Below, piece after piece: positions 35,356 to 43,344 of a stretch of DNA of 64,000 nucleotides. Below the pieces are notes generated by a model. It made no database searches and had not been told where the DNA came from. It saw only the letters and a program-made list of their open reading frames with translations. The DNA is from Pseudobdellovibrionaceae bacterium (GTDB lineage: Bacteria > Bdellovibrionota > Bdellovibrionia > Bdellovibrionales > UBA1609), in NCBI GenBank assembly GCA_020635075.1, contig JACKAM010000001.1, positions 992,001-1,056,000 of the forward strand, given 5' to 3'. Numbering within the stretch: the stretch's first letter is position 1; the number at the start of each line of letters is the position of its first letter. Both the position numbers and the translations under genes were made by a program.

Positions 35356-35982
35356 ATGAGGCTAAATGAATCTCTCACCAACGAGCTGAAACAGACCACC
35401 ACCCTTATCGAGGAAATCAATTGGGATGCCCCCGAAGTCTATGCCGACTGGCTTTCCCAAACCTATCACTTCGTCCGCCACACCACGAGGCTCTTGGCTC
35501 TCGCTGCAGGAGTGGCCAGCCTCGATCAACAGAGCTACCATCAACAGTTTCTTTATCATCTTAAGGAAGAATATGGCCACGAGAAGATTGCTCTGGCTGA
35601 CCTCAAGGCCCTGGGCCTCCCCTTGCGCGCCGAACGCCCACAGACCCAGCGCTTTTACCACACCACACGCACCCTGATCCAATCCCATGGCCCCGTTGGC
35701 CTCTTCGGCTATATGCACTTTTTGGAGGCTCTAGCTGTCCATATGGGACCTGCTGCCTATGAAAAAGTCCGCCGCACTTTTGGCAGCAAATGCGGCCGTT
35801 TTTTGGCCGTCCATGGTGAAGAGGATATCAAACACGTGGAGGAAACTCTGAAAACCTTGGCCGATTGCGCGGAAGAAGACATGGACACCATTCTCGATGG
35901 GCTCCGTCTGGCTGGGGAGCAATACCGCTCCCTCCTCGCCGCTATCATTCAGGATTATCGACCTAAACTCCAGGCCGCATAG
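35356..35982 (+). CDS. Haem-oxygenase-like (TenA/HDO superfamily) protein
   Basis: 208 residues; AAGGAG six bases before the ATG at 35356 decides the start. All-helical, with spaced metal-ligand-type motifs: LKEEYGHEKIAL, MHFLEALAVHMG and HGEEDIKHVEET. Such Glu/His placement is typical of haem-oxygenase-like diiron oxidases/oxygenases (HDO) and of iron-containing redox enzymes, which oxidise amino acids or acyl chains. The partner genes (GNAT-like upstream, radical SAM divergent) suggest a small-molecule pathway. The diiron site is predicted, not shown. Confidence 0.65.
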   Translation: MRLNESLTNELKQTTTLIEEINWDAPEVYADWLSQTYHFVRHTTRLLALAAGVASLDQQSYHQQFLYHLKEEYGHEKIALADLKALGLPLRAERPQTQRFYHTTRTLIQSHGPVGLFGYMHFLEALAVHMGPAAYEKVRRTFGSKCGRFLAVHGEEDIKHVEETLKTLADCAEEDMDTILDGLRLAGEQYRSLLAAIIQDYRPKLQAA

Positions 35983-35999
35983 CTGATCTTTGTGAAGGG

Positions 36000-36725
36000 T
36001 CAATTCCCCAGATCAGTCTGCACGTCTCCGCTGTAGTCGTGGAGGCGCTCAAGGACTTTAAAAGTGGCAATCACCATGGTGGTTTGCCCAGCCAAATTCT
36101 CAAGGGGATAGAGAACACCCTGTTTGATACGCACGGCTGTACGCCCTTGGGAAAACTTCTCCCGCGCCACATGAGTGGGAAGATTCAAGACCACTGGGTC
36201 CTTGGTCTGCTGAGTGAAGTACCTCTCGGCCCACACCCCGATCTGGCGAGTGATAAACTCATTGCGCTCGTAAAGCTCCATCCAGTCATGGGTGAAAACC
36301 TCATCGAGAGAATAGGTGCAAAGCTCAAAGAAGTTAAAACTGCGATACTGCTGAATACCCTGGCCATCGTAAACTTCAATGATATCCCCATCCCGAATAT
36401 AGGACTCCAAATCTCCGGGCATCACAAGTCCCTTGGAGCGGATGAACTTCTTCAGCAGATAGAGTTCCTTCTCTATACCCGGCTTATAGGGGTCCCTTTC
36501 CAGCTCGGACATCTCCGGAGCAAATAGGCTCAAGAAAGGAACCAAAAGATCACGGGTTTTGCGCAGAGCCTCTTCAGGAAGAACCTGAAAGACGCGCTGG
36601 TAATTTGTGCGCGAGCCTTCGACTGAATAGCCCATTTGATTCAGCATTGAGGCGTAGAGTTCGATCGCCTGGGCAACCACCTCAGACAGATTGGATCTCG
36701 GCTCGGTTTTTGGATCAAGTTCCAT
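36000..36725 (-). CDS. Unknown protein, paralogue of 31979-32764
   Basis: 241 residues, no signal peptide. It shares the block DIIEVYDGQGIQQYRSFNFF ... LDEVFTHDWMELYERN with the protein at 31979-32764 and has a similar C-terminal half (RIKQGVLYPLENLAGQTTMV). It converges with the HDO gene (17 bp). Placed at the opposite end of the radical SAM/GNAT/HDO block from its paralogue, it may be a regulator or sensor for that block. No DNA-binding motif is visible. Confidence 0.58.
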   Translation of the reverse strand: MELDPKTEPRSNLSEVVAQAIELYASMLNQMGYSVEGSRTNYQRVFQVLPEEALRKTRDLLVPFLSLFAPEMSELERDPYKPGIEKELYLLKKFIRSKGLVMPGDLESYIRDGDIIEVYDGQGIQQYRSFNFFELCTYSLDEVFTHDWMELYERNEFITRQIGVWAERYFTQQTKDPVVLNLPTHVAREKFSQGRTAVRIKQGVLYPLENLAGQTTMVIATFKVLERLHDYSGDVQTDLGN

Positions 36726-36832
36726 GATTTCACCCGTTTAGACCAGGTGCTGACAGCCAATGGATCACCTAACTCAGCACATCATTCCCACTATATCCGG
36801 GCCCAAGCATTGTCAAGATTGGCTGAGCCTAC

Positions 36833-37615
36833 TCAAATCCATCCCATTTTGGCGAGCAGAATGAGAATCAAGGCGACAAAATTCACCAGGGCCAGGAGCT
36901 TCCAGCCCATGCCAATGGAGAGTTCCTTTTCATAATCCAGCAAGGGATTGCGGGTCTCCAGTTGGGCGATCTTGTCGCCCAGGAGTTCTTCCAGACGGTT
37001 GTTTTCCTTTTTCAGGTAGGCAATCTGCCTTTCTAGATCCTCCTGCATCCGCCCTAGCTTTTCATCCTGTACGCGGATGTTCTCGCCAGCATTAAATGAA
37101 TTCTGCGGGTGCCATCCGGGCTGATTGTCGATGAGGGCATGATACCACTGAAGGGCGCGAAAAATGTGCGGCGGAGCCCCTGCCTTTTTGCCCTTGGATT
37201 TCACCTTCGTCCATCGGGTCCAGGCCGAGGGGTCGACCATCAAGAGTTGACACATCTTGCGGCGACTTAACCCCAGGTTCTGGCGGATTTCTTCCAGTGA
37301 ACCAAGTTGCTTTTGGATCACCGAGACCTCGGCTTCGTACTTGAGTCGTTGGGATGTGCGAGACTTCCCCTCTGAAAATTTGAGGTTCAAATTTGCATCA
37401 AAAAGGGGGGTCTTTGGGGGCAAATCTGGAGTCTTTTCTGAAGCCTTTGATTCTTGCCCCTGCTCATGGCCTTGACCGGCCCTGGGTCCACCAAGGCAAG
37501 AGAGAGCCCCTTCAATCTCACCTTCTGACAAGTCTTTGAAGTCTTCGAAGCCCGCATCTGAGCCTGCCTCATGGACGGCAAATCCCTTCTTCATCTCTTT
37601 CTGATCTTGCATTTC
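36833..37615 (-). CDS. HTH, coiled-coil and C-terminal TM protein
   Basis: 260 residues from the ATG at 37615 (GGGAG seven bases upstream). Residues ~1-110 are polar and disordered. A Cro/XRE-like HTH follows (EIRQNLGLSRRKMCQLLMV, then DPSAWTRWTK). After it come a ~45-residue coiled coil (LGRMQEDLERQIAYLKKENN) and a C-terminal transmembrane helix (LLALVNFVALILILLAKMGW). A tail-anchored protein with a DNA-binding-like domain facing the cytoplasm could tether DNA or regulate from the membrane. A near-consensus promoter lies upstream, back to back with the integrase gene. Confidence 0.6.
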   Translation of the reverse strand, partial: EMQDQKEMKKGFAVHEAGSDAGFEDFKDLSEGEIEGALSCLGGPRAGQGHEQGQESKASEKTPDLPPKTPLFDANLNLKFSEGKSRTSQRLKYEAEVSVIQKQLGSLEEIRQNLGLSRRKMCQLLMVDPSAWTRWTKVKSKGKKAGAPPHIFRALQWYHALIDNQPGWHPQNSFNAGENIRVQDEKLGRMQEDLERQIAYLKKENNRLEELLGDKIAQLETRNPLLDYEKELSIGMGWKLLALVNFVALILILLAKMGWI

Positions 37616-37633
37616 ACAACTCCCTTGTTGTGT

Positions 37634-37662
37634 TTTATAATATTCTTCGTTGTATTTTGCAA
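37634..37662 (-). promoter_or_regulatory. Sigma70-type promoter of the HTH-TM gene
   Basis: On the minus strand TTGCAA (37662-37657), a 17-bp spacer and TATAAA (37639-37634), ending 18 bp before the ATG at 37615. Confidence 0.6.
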
Positions 37663-37875
37663 TTTCACAAGTACAGAAGTGATCGACACGAACCGTTAAG
37701 TGATGAGAATCCAATGGTGAATTCTCAGACCCCACCCCGCGTACCCCCAATGGCCAAATCGACTGTACCTTTTAGTTATAAGTTACATATCTAAATCATT
37801 GTTTTTAGGCGCTTTTTGTGATCTTATCTAAAAAGGACGGGGGGTGATTTTGGATTTATTCGCAGCATTATTATG

Positions 37876-37910
37876 ATTGATTCGGTGTATATAAATAAAA
37901 TCAATATACA
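37876..37910 (+). promoter_or_regulatory. Interleaved inverted repeats upstream of the integrase gene
   Basis: Two inverted repeats interlock: ATTGATT (37876-37882) with AATCAAT (37899-37905), and TGTATAT (37886-37892) with ATATACA (37904-37910). They cover the AT-rich region where the integrase promoter should be and end 28 bp before its ATG, so an operator or recombinase core site is possible. The rest of the 37663-37938 gap is AT-rich with nothing else seen. Confidence 0.4.
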
Positions 37911-37938
37911 GCCATTTTCCACGCGAGGTTAACACATC

Positions 37939-38481
37939 ATGGCTACGGCAGCGCGATATTCACTCAACAAAAACAAGTATCTTTTGGACCCAGAAATTCA
38001 GCGCCTTGAGTATCTACTCAAGAGTCATCTCGAAAAGGACAAACGCAATTGTTTGCTGCTCTTTATCGCCATCCACACCGGTGCCAGGGCCCAGGAAATT
38101 CTCAACCTCTGTCGGCAAGACTTGAACGAGTATGAACAGAGCTTGTTCATCAAGGGTATTAAAGGAAGTAACGACCGCGAGATCCCTCTCCCCGGATGGC
38201 TGTTTGACGAATTACAAAGCCTCTTAAAGGGCCTTCCTCCAGATAGAGAACAAAAGCTCTTTCCTATTTCCTACAATCGATTGCGGCAAATTTGGGAACT
38301 CTACAGGCCCACGCAAAAAAAGTTCCACTCCCTACGCCACACCTTTGCCATTCGACTCTACAAGAAAACCAAAGATCTGCGCTTGGTCCAGGTCGCCCTC
38401 GGCCACCGCAACATCACCAACACAATGATTTATGCGGACTATCTATACTCCCAGCAGGAACTTCGCCGCCTCATCCTGTGA
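37939..38481 (+). CDS. Compact tyrosine recombinase (catalytic domain only)
   Basis: 180 residues. All catalytic positions of the tyrosine recombinase family are present: R50 (TGARAQEIL), Lys in the beta-hairpin (IKGSNDREIPLP), HSLRH (H130, R133), LGH (H156) and Y165 (NTMIYADY). The N-terminal SAM-like core-binding domain found in XerC/D and phage integrases is missing; only ~25 residues precede the catalytic domain. It could be a minimal integrase of a small element or a domesticated recombinase. No att-like direct repeats or cargo genes were identified beside it. Confidence 0.82.
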   Translation: MATAARYSLNKNKYLLDPEIQRLEYLLKSHLEKDKRNCLLLFIAIHTGARAQEILNLCRQDLNEYEQSLFIKGIKGSNDREIPLPGWLFDELQSLLKGLPPDREQKLFPISYNRLRQIWELYRPTQKKFHSLRHTFAIRLYKKTKDLRLVQVALGHRNITNTMIYADYLYSQQELRRLIL

Positions 38482-38556
38482 CTTGGCTGCTCATTGATAA
38501 CTAGGCTAGAGTCGGTCGTTGTCTGGAGAGTACCTACAGAATTAGGGAGCAATTTT

Positions 38557-40101
38557 ATGAACCGATTTGGGTTTTGGTTTTCGATAGTTATTTTACTGAG
38601 CTGTTTTACTTCTACGGCGCAGGCAAAAGACATCGCCGGACTTGGCACCGTCCATTTTGCAACCTCCTGTAGCAAAAAGGCTGAAGGTCATTTTCTCACT
38701 GGCCTCGCCGCCCTTCACTCATTTTGGTATGAAAAGGCCCGGGAAGAGTTCCAAATGGCAGCGGGTGCCGATCCCAAAAGCTGCACCATCGCCCTTTGGG
38801 GAGAAGCCATGACACACAACTATCCTATTTGGGCCCGACCTCAGGACATGAAATCTGCGCAAAAGGTATTAGCCAAGATTCCTGACAAGCTTGATTCCCT
38901 AAAGGCGGAGGAAAGGGGACTTCTGCGGACTCTTAACAAGCTTTATGACTCAAATTTGGAGTGGAATGAGCGGGTGACTCAATACAGCCATGAGATGGCT
39001 CGCCTCCATCAACAATTCCCGGAGCATTTAGAGATAGGCGCATTCTATTCGCTGTCGCTTCAGGATATCAAAGAACCCAAGGCGCACAAACATATGCGGC
39101 TCATCACGGCTGGAGCCATTGGTCTTGAGCTGTTAAAAAAATACCCGCGCCACCCCGGAGCCCTCCACTACACCATCCATGCCTTTGATGATCCCGTTCA
39201 CGCTCCCCTAGCCCTGCCGGCTGCCAACGTCTATGCCGACGTTTCACCTGATTCGAGCCATGCTCTCCATATGCCCGGGCATATTTACGTGCAGATGGGC
39301 AATTGGCAGAAGGCCCTAAAGGTGAACCAACGCTCCTGGGATGTATCGCAACAGCAGGACTGGCACACTCTCACCTGGCTCAATTATGCCTACTTGCAAA
39401 TGGGGCAACTTAAGAAATCTTCCGAGCTCTTGGCATTTGCCAAACAGGCCAGTGAAAAACACCATCACCTCCTTGCCCATTACTATGAAATGGCCGCCTT
39501 TCATGTTGTCGAAGGTCAGTTATGGTCGGAGGCGACGAAACTGTTGGATGGCTGGCAACAGATTGAAGATCACGGCATGGAGCACTCCCAGGCTCGTTTC
39601 GCTTCAGCCTTGTCCGCTTATAACCTAAAGGACAAGGCAGCGCTCCGCCGTCTGGCCGGTGAGTGCGACAAGACTCTCAAGCAGAAGGCCTTCTCCGGTC
39701 GCAGTGCACACTTTGAGTTACAGATTCGCAACCTCGCCACTATGTGTGTGGCCCTTTACGACTTTAGTCATAAGCGCGAAAGTAAAGCCTTGTCCCGTCT
39801 TGCAGAGCTAGCTGGCATAAACGCCAACGAGTATCTCGCTTATGGGGTCCCCTTTGAGGTCATTCCTATTGAGGAATTTGCCGCCGACCTTCTTGATCGC
39901 GCAGGAAAAACAACAGAGGCCTGGGCCTCACTGGAGTCGAGTTTTACTCGTTTTGTTGGACGGAGCCGTGGCCTCACCTTGGCAGAGCACCTGCTCGGCC
40001 GCCTCGAGCAGGAAGAAAAAGCCACAGACTTCCGGGAGCAGCTAAAGGCCAACTGGAGCCAGGCCGACCCTGAATGGAATCGGGGGCTGTCTCATCGCTA
40101 A
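38557..40101 (+). CDS. Exported TPR-repeat protein
   Basis: 514 residues from the ATG at 38557 (AGGGAGC upstream). Sec signal (FGFWFSIVILLSCFTSTAQA). The mature part is built of TPR-type helical hairpins, e.g. HFLTGLAALHSFWYEKAREE and NWQKALKVNQRSWDV, with a His-rich conserved core (GALHYTIHAFDDPVHAPLA; SHALHMPGHIYVQMG). The same His-rich TPR pattern occurs in exported TPR proteins of many proteobacteria, of unknown function. Single gene, between the integrase and the substrate-binding protein. Confidence 0.68.
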   Translation: MNRFGFWFSIVILLSCFTSTAQAKDIAGLGTVHFATSCSKKAEGHFLTGLAALHSFWYEKAREEFQMAAGADPKSCTIALWGEAMTHNYPIWARPQDMKSAQKVLAKIPDKLDSLKAEERGLLRTLNKLYDSNLEWNERVTQYSHEMARLHQQFPEHLEIGAFYSLSLQDIKEPKAHKHMRLITAGAIGLELLKKYPRHPGALHYTIHAFDDPVHAPLALPAANVYADVSPDSSHALHMPGHIYVQMGNWQKALKVNQRSWDVSQQQDWHTLTWLNYAYLQMGQLKKSSELLAFAKQASEKHHHLLAHYYEMAAFHVVEGQLWSEATKLLDGWQQIEDHGMEHSQARFASALSAYNLKDKAALRRLAGECDKTLKQKAFSGRSAHFELQIRNLATMCVALYDFSHKRESKALSRLAELAGINANEYLAYGVPFEVIPIEEFAADLLDRAGKTTEAWASLESSFTRFVGRSRGLTLAEHLLGRLEQEEKATDFREQLKANWSQADPEWNRGLSHR

Positions 40102-40235
40102 ATAGGATCTTAACGGGAAATCGATTCTCGTCACATCTATAGATGGTACAGGTTTTTAGCCCTTGCATTTCCCTGCCCCAAGGGTTTCAATTTTATCTGG
40201 TATTGAGGGTTAATCTTTGTAAAAGGAGTATCAGA

Positions 40236-41270
40236 ATGAGACATGGACGAAAGATCCTTGTTGGCCTGTCTGCGTTAGTAATGGCCATCAGCTTTGGCGT
40301 GACGGCCCATGCAAAAGGCAAAAAGACGGTCGGGATTCTCTATTGTCCCGTAGCGAAGAAGCACTATGAAGAGTTTCGCGCTGACTACAAAAAGAAGTAT
40401 GGGGACGATGTGGAATTCAAAGTCTATGAGGCTCATACTCCTGATCAACTTAATGATTATGCCGCAAAGTTGGCCAAAGAAGCTCCTGATGTGATTGTCA
40501 CCACCTGTGAGCGCACCACCCGCCCGGTGGTTGAACGCATTAAAGGGACTGACCAAAAACTCGTGTTCATGTCCAATGCGCCCTCTCGCTTGGTGAGTGA
40601 ATGGCAATCGTCAGTGAAGAATTCCACCGGCGTTTCTTCTGTCATGGAAGATCAAGTGGACTACAACCTCGCCCAGGCAAGGGCGCTTCACCCTGATGCC
40701 AAAAAGATTGCTATCCTCACTTCCATGGATGCCGATCTCTTTATATCTGAAAATCATGGTGAGCACGATGCTCATCACCGCCATTTGATGGGACAGTTTT
40801 TCACCTATATGAACAAGTCGCACAAGGCGATGATGGCGAAGCATGGCTTTAGCGGTGATATCATCAACGTTACCAACGACAAGGAACTCAAGCAGGCTCA
40901 AGCCAAGATTAAGAAGGGTAAATATGATATTGTGTATGTTTCCATTACAGGCACATATCAAGTTAAGTTTGATGCCCTTATGGACACCATCAAAACAGCC
41001 AAGATTCTGTCTGTAACTAATAAGCCTGAAATCGTGAAGTCCGGTGCAGTCATTGGATTTTACGCCAAGGACACCCATTTGGTGGATCAAGCGACGGTGA
41101 TGGCTAAGGACGCATTGGATGGCAAAGCCGCAAAGGATCCCATTCTTGCAACCGACTACGAGATCCACGTGAACCTCACCACTGCCCAGGCGATTGGTTT
41201 TGAGGTTCCGGAAGATATCCTCAGCAAGGCAACCATGGTTCATGGCAAAATGAAGGTCTCCAAAAAGTAA
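40236..41270 (+). CDS. Orphan ABC-type substrate-binding protein with His-rich loop
   Basis: 344 residues; AAAGGAG before the ATG at 40236 decides the start. Sec signal ending AHA, then a two-lobed periplasmic-binding fold of the PF04392-like type (TVGILYCPVAKKHYEEF; PDVIVTTCERTTRPVVERIKG; VYVSITGTYQ). Around residues 172-182 it carries HGEHDAHHRH, a His-rich loop like those of metal-binding ABC receptors. No permease or ATPase gene is adjacent, so it may act as a periplasmic chaperone or sensor, or with a transporter encoded elsewhere. A strong terminator follows. Confidence 0.7.
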   Translation: MRHGRKILVGLSALVMAISFGVTAHAKGKKTVGILYCPVAKKHYEEFRADYKKKYGDDVEFKVYEAHTPDQLNDYAAKLAKEAPDVIVTTCERTTRPVVERIKGTDQKLVFMSNAPSRLVSEWQSSVKNSTGVSSVMEDQVDYNLAQARALHPDAKKIAILTSMDADLFISENHGEHDAHHRHLMGQFFTYMNKSHKAMMAKHGFSGDIINVTNDKELKQAQAKIKKGKYDIVYVSITGTYQVKFDALMDTIKTAKILSVTNKPEIVKSGAVIGFYAKDTHLVDQATVMAKDALDGKAAKDPILATDYEIHVNLTTAQAIGFEVPEDILSKATMVHGKMKVSKK

Positions 41271-41297
41271 TCCTAATAAATTAGCCTTGTCGAAAAA

Positions 41298-41322
41298 GGA
41301 GCGAGATTTCGCTCCTTTTTTT
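41298..41322 (+). terminator. Intrinsic terminator
   Basis: GGAGCGA-GATT-TCGCTCC, flanked by A residues on the left and seven T residues on the right, 28 bp after the substrate-binding protein gene. Confidence 0.9.
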
Positions 41323-41469
41323 ATTACTCATCGTGCTCAGGGCGGAGTGCCCTTCCTGATGCAGCGAATTTACGCTTTACCCCCACCCGCAAGACCGGTA
41401 GGTTCCGGCTTCAGAAAAACGCGCTGGCCCGAACTGGGTCTCGTCAATTGAACATGCCGGGGGACCTCT

Positions 41470-41799
41470 ATGAAAAGTCTGATTGCTGCTTTCGCCGCCA
41501 ACCTTTTACTCCAACTTCCTGCTGCCGCCTTTATTCCAGATCAAATTGAGGAAACTGGCAGATCCATCTCTGCCGATCTCTACCGATGCCCAGAGGTTAC
41601 CGAGGAAATGATCAAAGAGGCAAAAAACCGCGGACACCAGGCGGCACTCAAGACCTGCGGTTATCAAAACCTCCACCAAATGAAGGACTGGCAGATCGAT
41701 TCTTATTGCGAAGAGACCACTTGTTGCTTCGGCGAAACCACCTACACTCGTGTGGTTGAGGCTACAACAAGCTTTCTCTGTTTGCCGAGCGTCCCTTAA
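41470..41799 (+). CDS. Small exported Cys-rich protein
   Basis: 109 residues. Sec signal (MKSLIAAFAANLLLQLPAAA), then a short acidic region and six cysteines (YRCPEV, KTCGYQ, SYCEETTCCFGE, FLCLP), indicating a disulphide-bonded periplasmic or secreted protein. GGGGGACC precedes the ATG. No family recognised; 145 bp to the next gene. Confidence 0.58.
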   Translation: MKSLIAAFAANLLLQLPAAAFIPDQIEETGRSISADLYRCPEVTEEMIKEAKNRGHQAALKTCGYQNLHQMKDWQIDSYCEETTCCFGETTYTRVVEATTSFLCLPSVP

Positions 41800-41945
41800 T
41801 ATCTCCGCCGGGCCTAGGTCTATACCTTAGTGATATTCTCATCCTTACGTCCTGATCTTTCATGGGTCGGGGCGGCTCCCACTTGAACCTCTGCTGGATC
41901 AGGCCGATAAGCTGCTGTGAATGATACCTACATGGGAGACACAAC

Positions 41946-42500
41946 ATGAAATATCTTTTGTTCTTAATTTTTTTTGCTCTACCGACCACATCCTGGGCAG
42001 CATCAGGTAAGGCGGGAAGTTTTTCCGTTTCACCAGCCCTATTTTACGCCACCAGTGAATATGATCGCAGCGAAATTGGTGGGGGCACGGCTGAGTCTTC
42101 AGCACTTTATTACGATTTACGCCTCGGCTACTCATGGAGCAACGGCATGTACGCGGGTGCCATCTATGGGACCCGCGGCGATGGTGACGGCACTAATGAC
42201 TATGCCGAGACTTATATGGGGGCTTCCTTTGGTTATTCCAACGATGGCTGGATTGCTCTTCTCCATTACTTCATTTCGGCGGAAGATGAAATCGGCACTA
42301 ACACCTCGCTCACCTCAGGCACTGGTTTTGGCGTGGACATTGGCTACATGTGGTCGGTGAATAACACCTTCTCGATCGGCCCCCAGTTGAGCTACCGAAC
42401 TTTTGACTACACGAAGCTCGATGTGGCTGGGACAGAAACGGACAAGGACACCAGTCAGGCCTACACTCTTCCCTATATTGCTCTGGGGTTTTCATTCTAG
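41946..42500 (+). CDS. Outer-membrane beta-barrel protein
   Basis: 184 residues. Sec signal (LLFLIFFALPTTSWA), then alternating polar/hydrophobic strands (LYYDLRLGYSWSNGMYAGAI; GIALLHYFI-type strands) and a terminal Phe after LPYIALGFSF, the BAM recognition signature. Size fits an eight-stranded barrel of the OmpW/OmpX class. Its last four bases overlap the convergent pseudopilin-like gene. Confidence 0.75.
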   Translation: MKYLLFLIFFALPTTSWAASGKAGSFSVSPALFYATSEYDRSEIGGGTAESSALYYDLRLGYSWSNGMYAGAIYGTRGDGDGTNDYAETYMGASFGYSNDGWIALLHYFISAEDEIGTNTSLTSGTGFGVDIGYMWSVNNTFSIGPQLSYRTFDYTKLDVAGTETDKDTSQAYTLPYIALGFSF

Positions 42501-42934
42501 TTGGATTTCTTTTTGCGGTCCCAGCCACCAAATGGGTTGGCTGGGCTACCGTCAGATTCGTGAAGCAGAAAACACCCGCGAAAGTCCCGATTATCCCCTT
42601 CCCCGCCAGGCGCTCCATCTGCACCCAAACTGACCACGCAATAGCGGCGATTCAGCTGGTCTTCCTCCAATTGAAATGGAAATCCCCATGGATCTTTATT
42701 GTGGTTTTCGCGATTTTTCAATTCTGGCAGTTGGTGAACGGATGTGGCAATTTCTCTGCTGACAGCGTAATGCCTGAGGAATCGGGCTTTAACCTCCCAC
42801 ATTCTGTCAGAAACCAAAAACTCTGGTTGATTGATATGGTAGTAATAAGCCCCGCCCATGGCCAGTCCCGCCCCCAAGAGAGCCAGCAACTGATTCAACT
42901 TGTGGCGAAGAATCCAATGGCGTCGCAACCCCAA
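42497..42934 (-). CDS. Stand-alone GspG-like pseudopilin C-terminal domain protein
   Basis: 145 residues from a TTG at 42934. One N-terminal hydrophobic helix (LLALLGAGLAMGGAYYYHI), then at the C-terminus the calcium-binding beta region of the type II secretion major pseudopilin: DPWGFPFQ ... YCVVSLGADGAPGGEGDNRDF. GspG normally begins with a prepilin peptidase site (G/FTLIE); none is present here and no other gsp gene is nearby. It is therefore a pseudopilin-like domain that is membrane-anchored in another way, perhaps regulatory or a divergent minor pilin. The extra Cys pair after DPWG is unusual. Confidence 0.62.
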   Translation of the reverse strand: MGLRRHWILRHKLNQLLALLGAGLAMGGAYYYHINQPEFLVSDRMWEVKARFLRHYAVSREIATSVHQLPELKNRENHNKDPWGFPFQLEEDQLNRRYCVVSLGADGAPGGEGDNRDFRGCFLLHESDGSPANPFGGWDRKKKSN

Positions 42935-43344
42935 TACCTTTTCTTTAAATCATGGTTTTTTACTTGAATAGATAAACCATAACAAACAATTGGCAACGAC
43001 GCTCCAACATTTTCCTGATAATCCTGTGGTCCCTACAGGATAATGCGCCACCTCCAATGAATTCTGCCAGAGAGGTTTTTCAAATCACCCACAACAAAGC
43101 TCATGGGCCAGTACCCATGCTAGGGCTACGCGCCAAAAGATCCTTCAGCCATTGATTCACATGGGAGAAGGCCAATTCGTCATTCGTGAATTTAGAGAAA
43201 ACTTTCCACTGTCGTTTAACTTTGATTCAGCAAGCGAGGCCAATAAGCTCTTGTAGCTGCTTGAGCCCGCCCTCGGTAAGGCCTTTGAGTTCAGCCAACG
43301 CTAGGCCTTGCGCCAACGCCCGCCAGTTGCTATGAGGGCCCTCT
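42935..43344. other. Intergenic with an inverted repeat and possible gene remnant
   Basis: A 7-bp inverted repeat, ATCCTGT/ACAGGAT, occupies 43021-43041. The segment 43101-43341 may be a decayed gene on the minus strand (listed separately). No intact gene, RNA or terminator was found. Confidence 0.35.
43101..43341 (-). pseudogene. Possible decayed coding segment
   Basis: One minus frame reads NWRALAQGLALAELKGL ... LKQLQELIGLAC, stops at TGA (43229-43227), then continues in the same frame with KVKRQWKVFSKFTND ... HVNQWLKDLLARSP up to a second TGA (43103-43101). Both pieces have protein-like composition, but there is no start codon and one in-frame stop. The parent family is not recognised. 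The right end touches the aminotransferase start. Confidence 0.22.
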
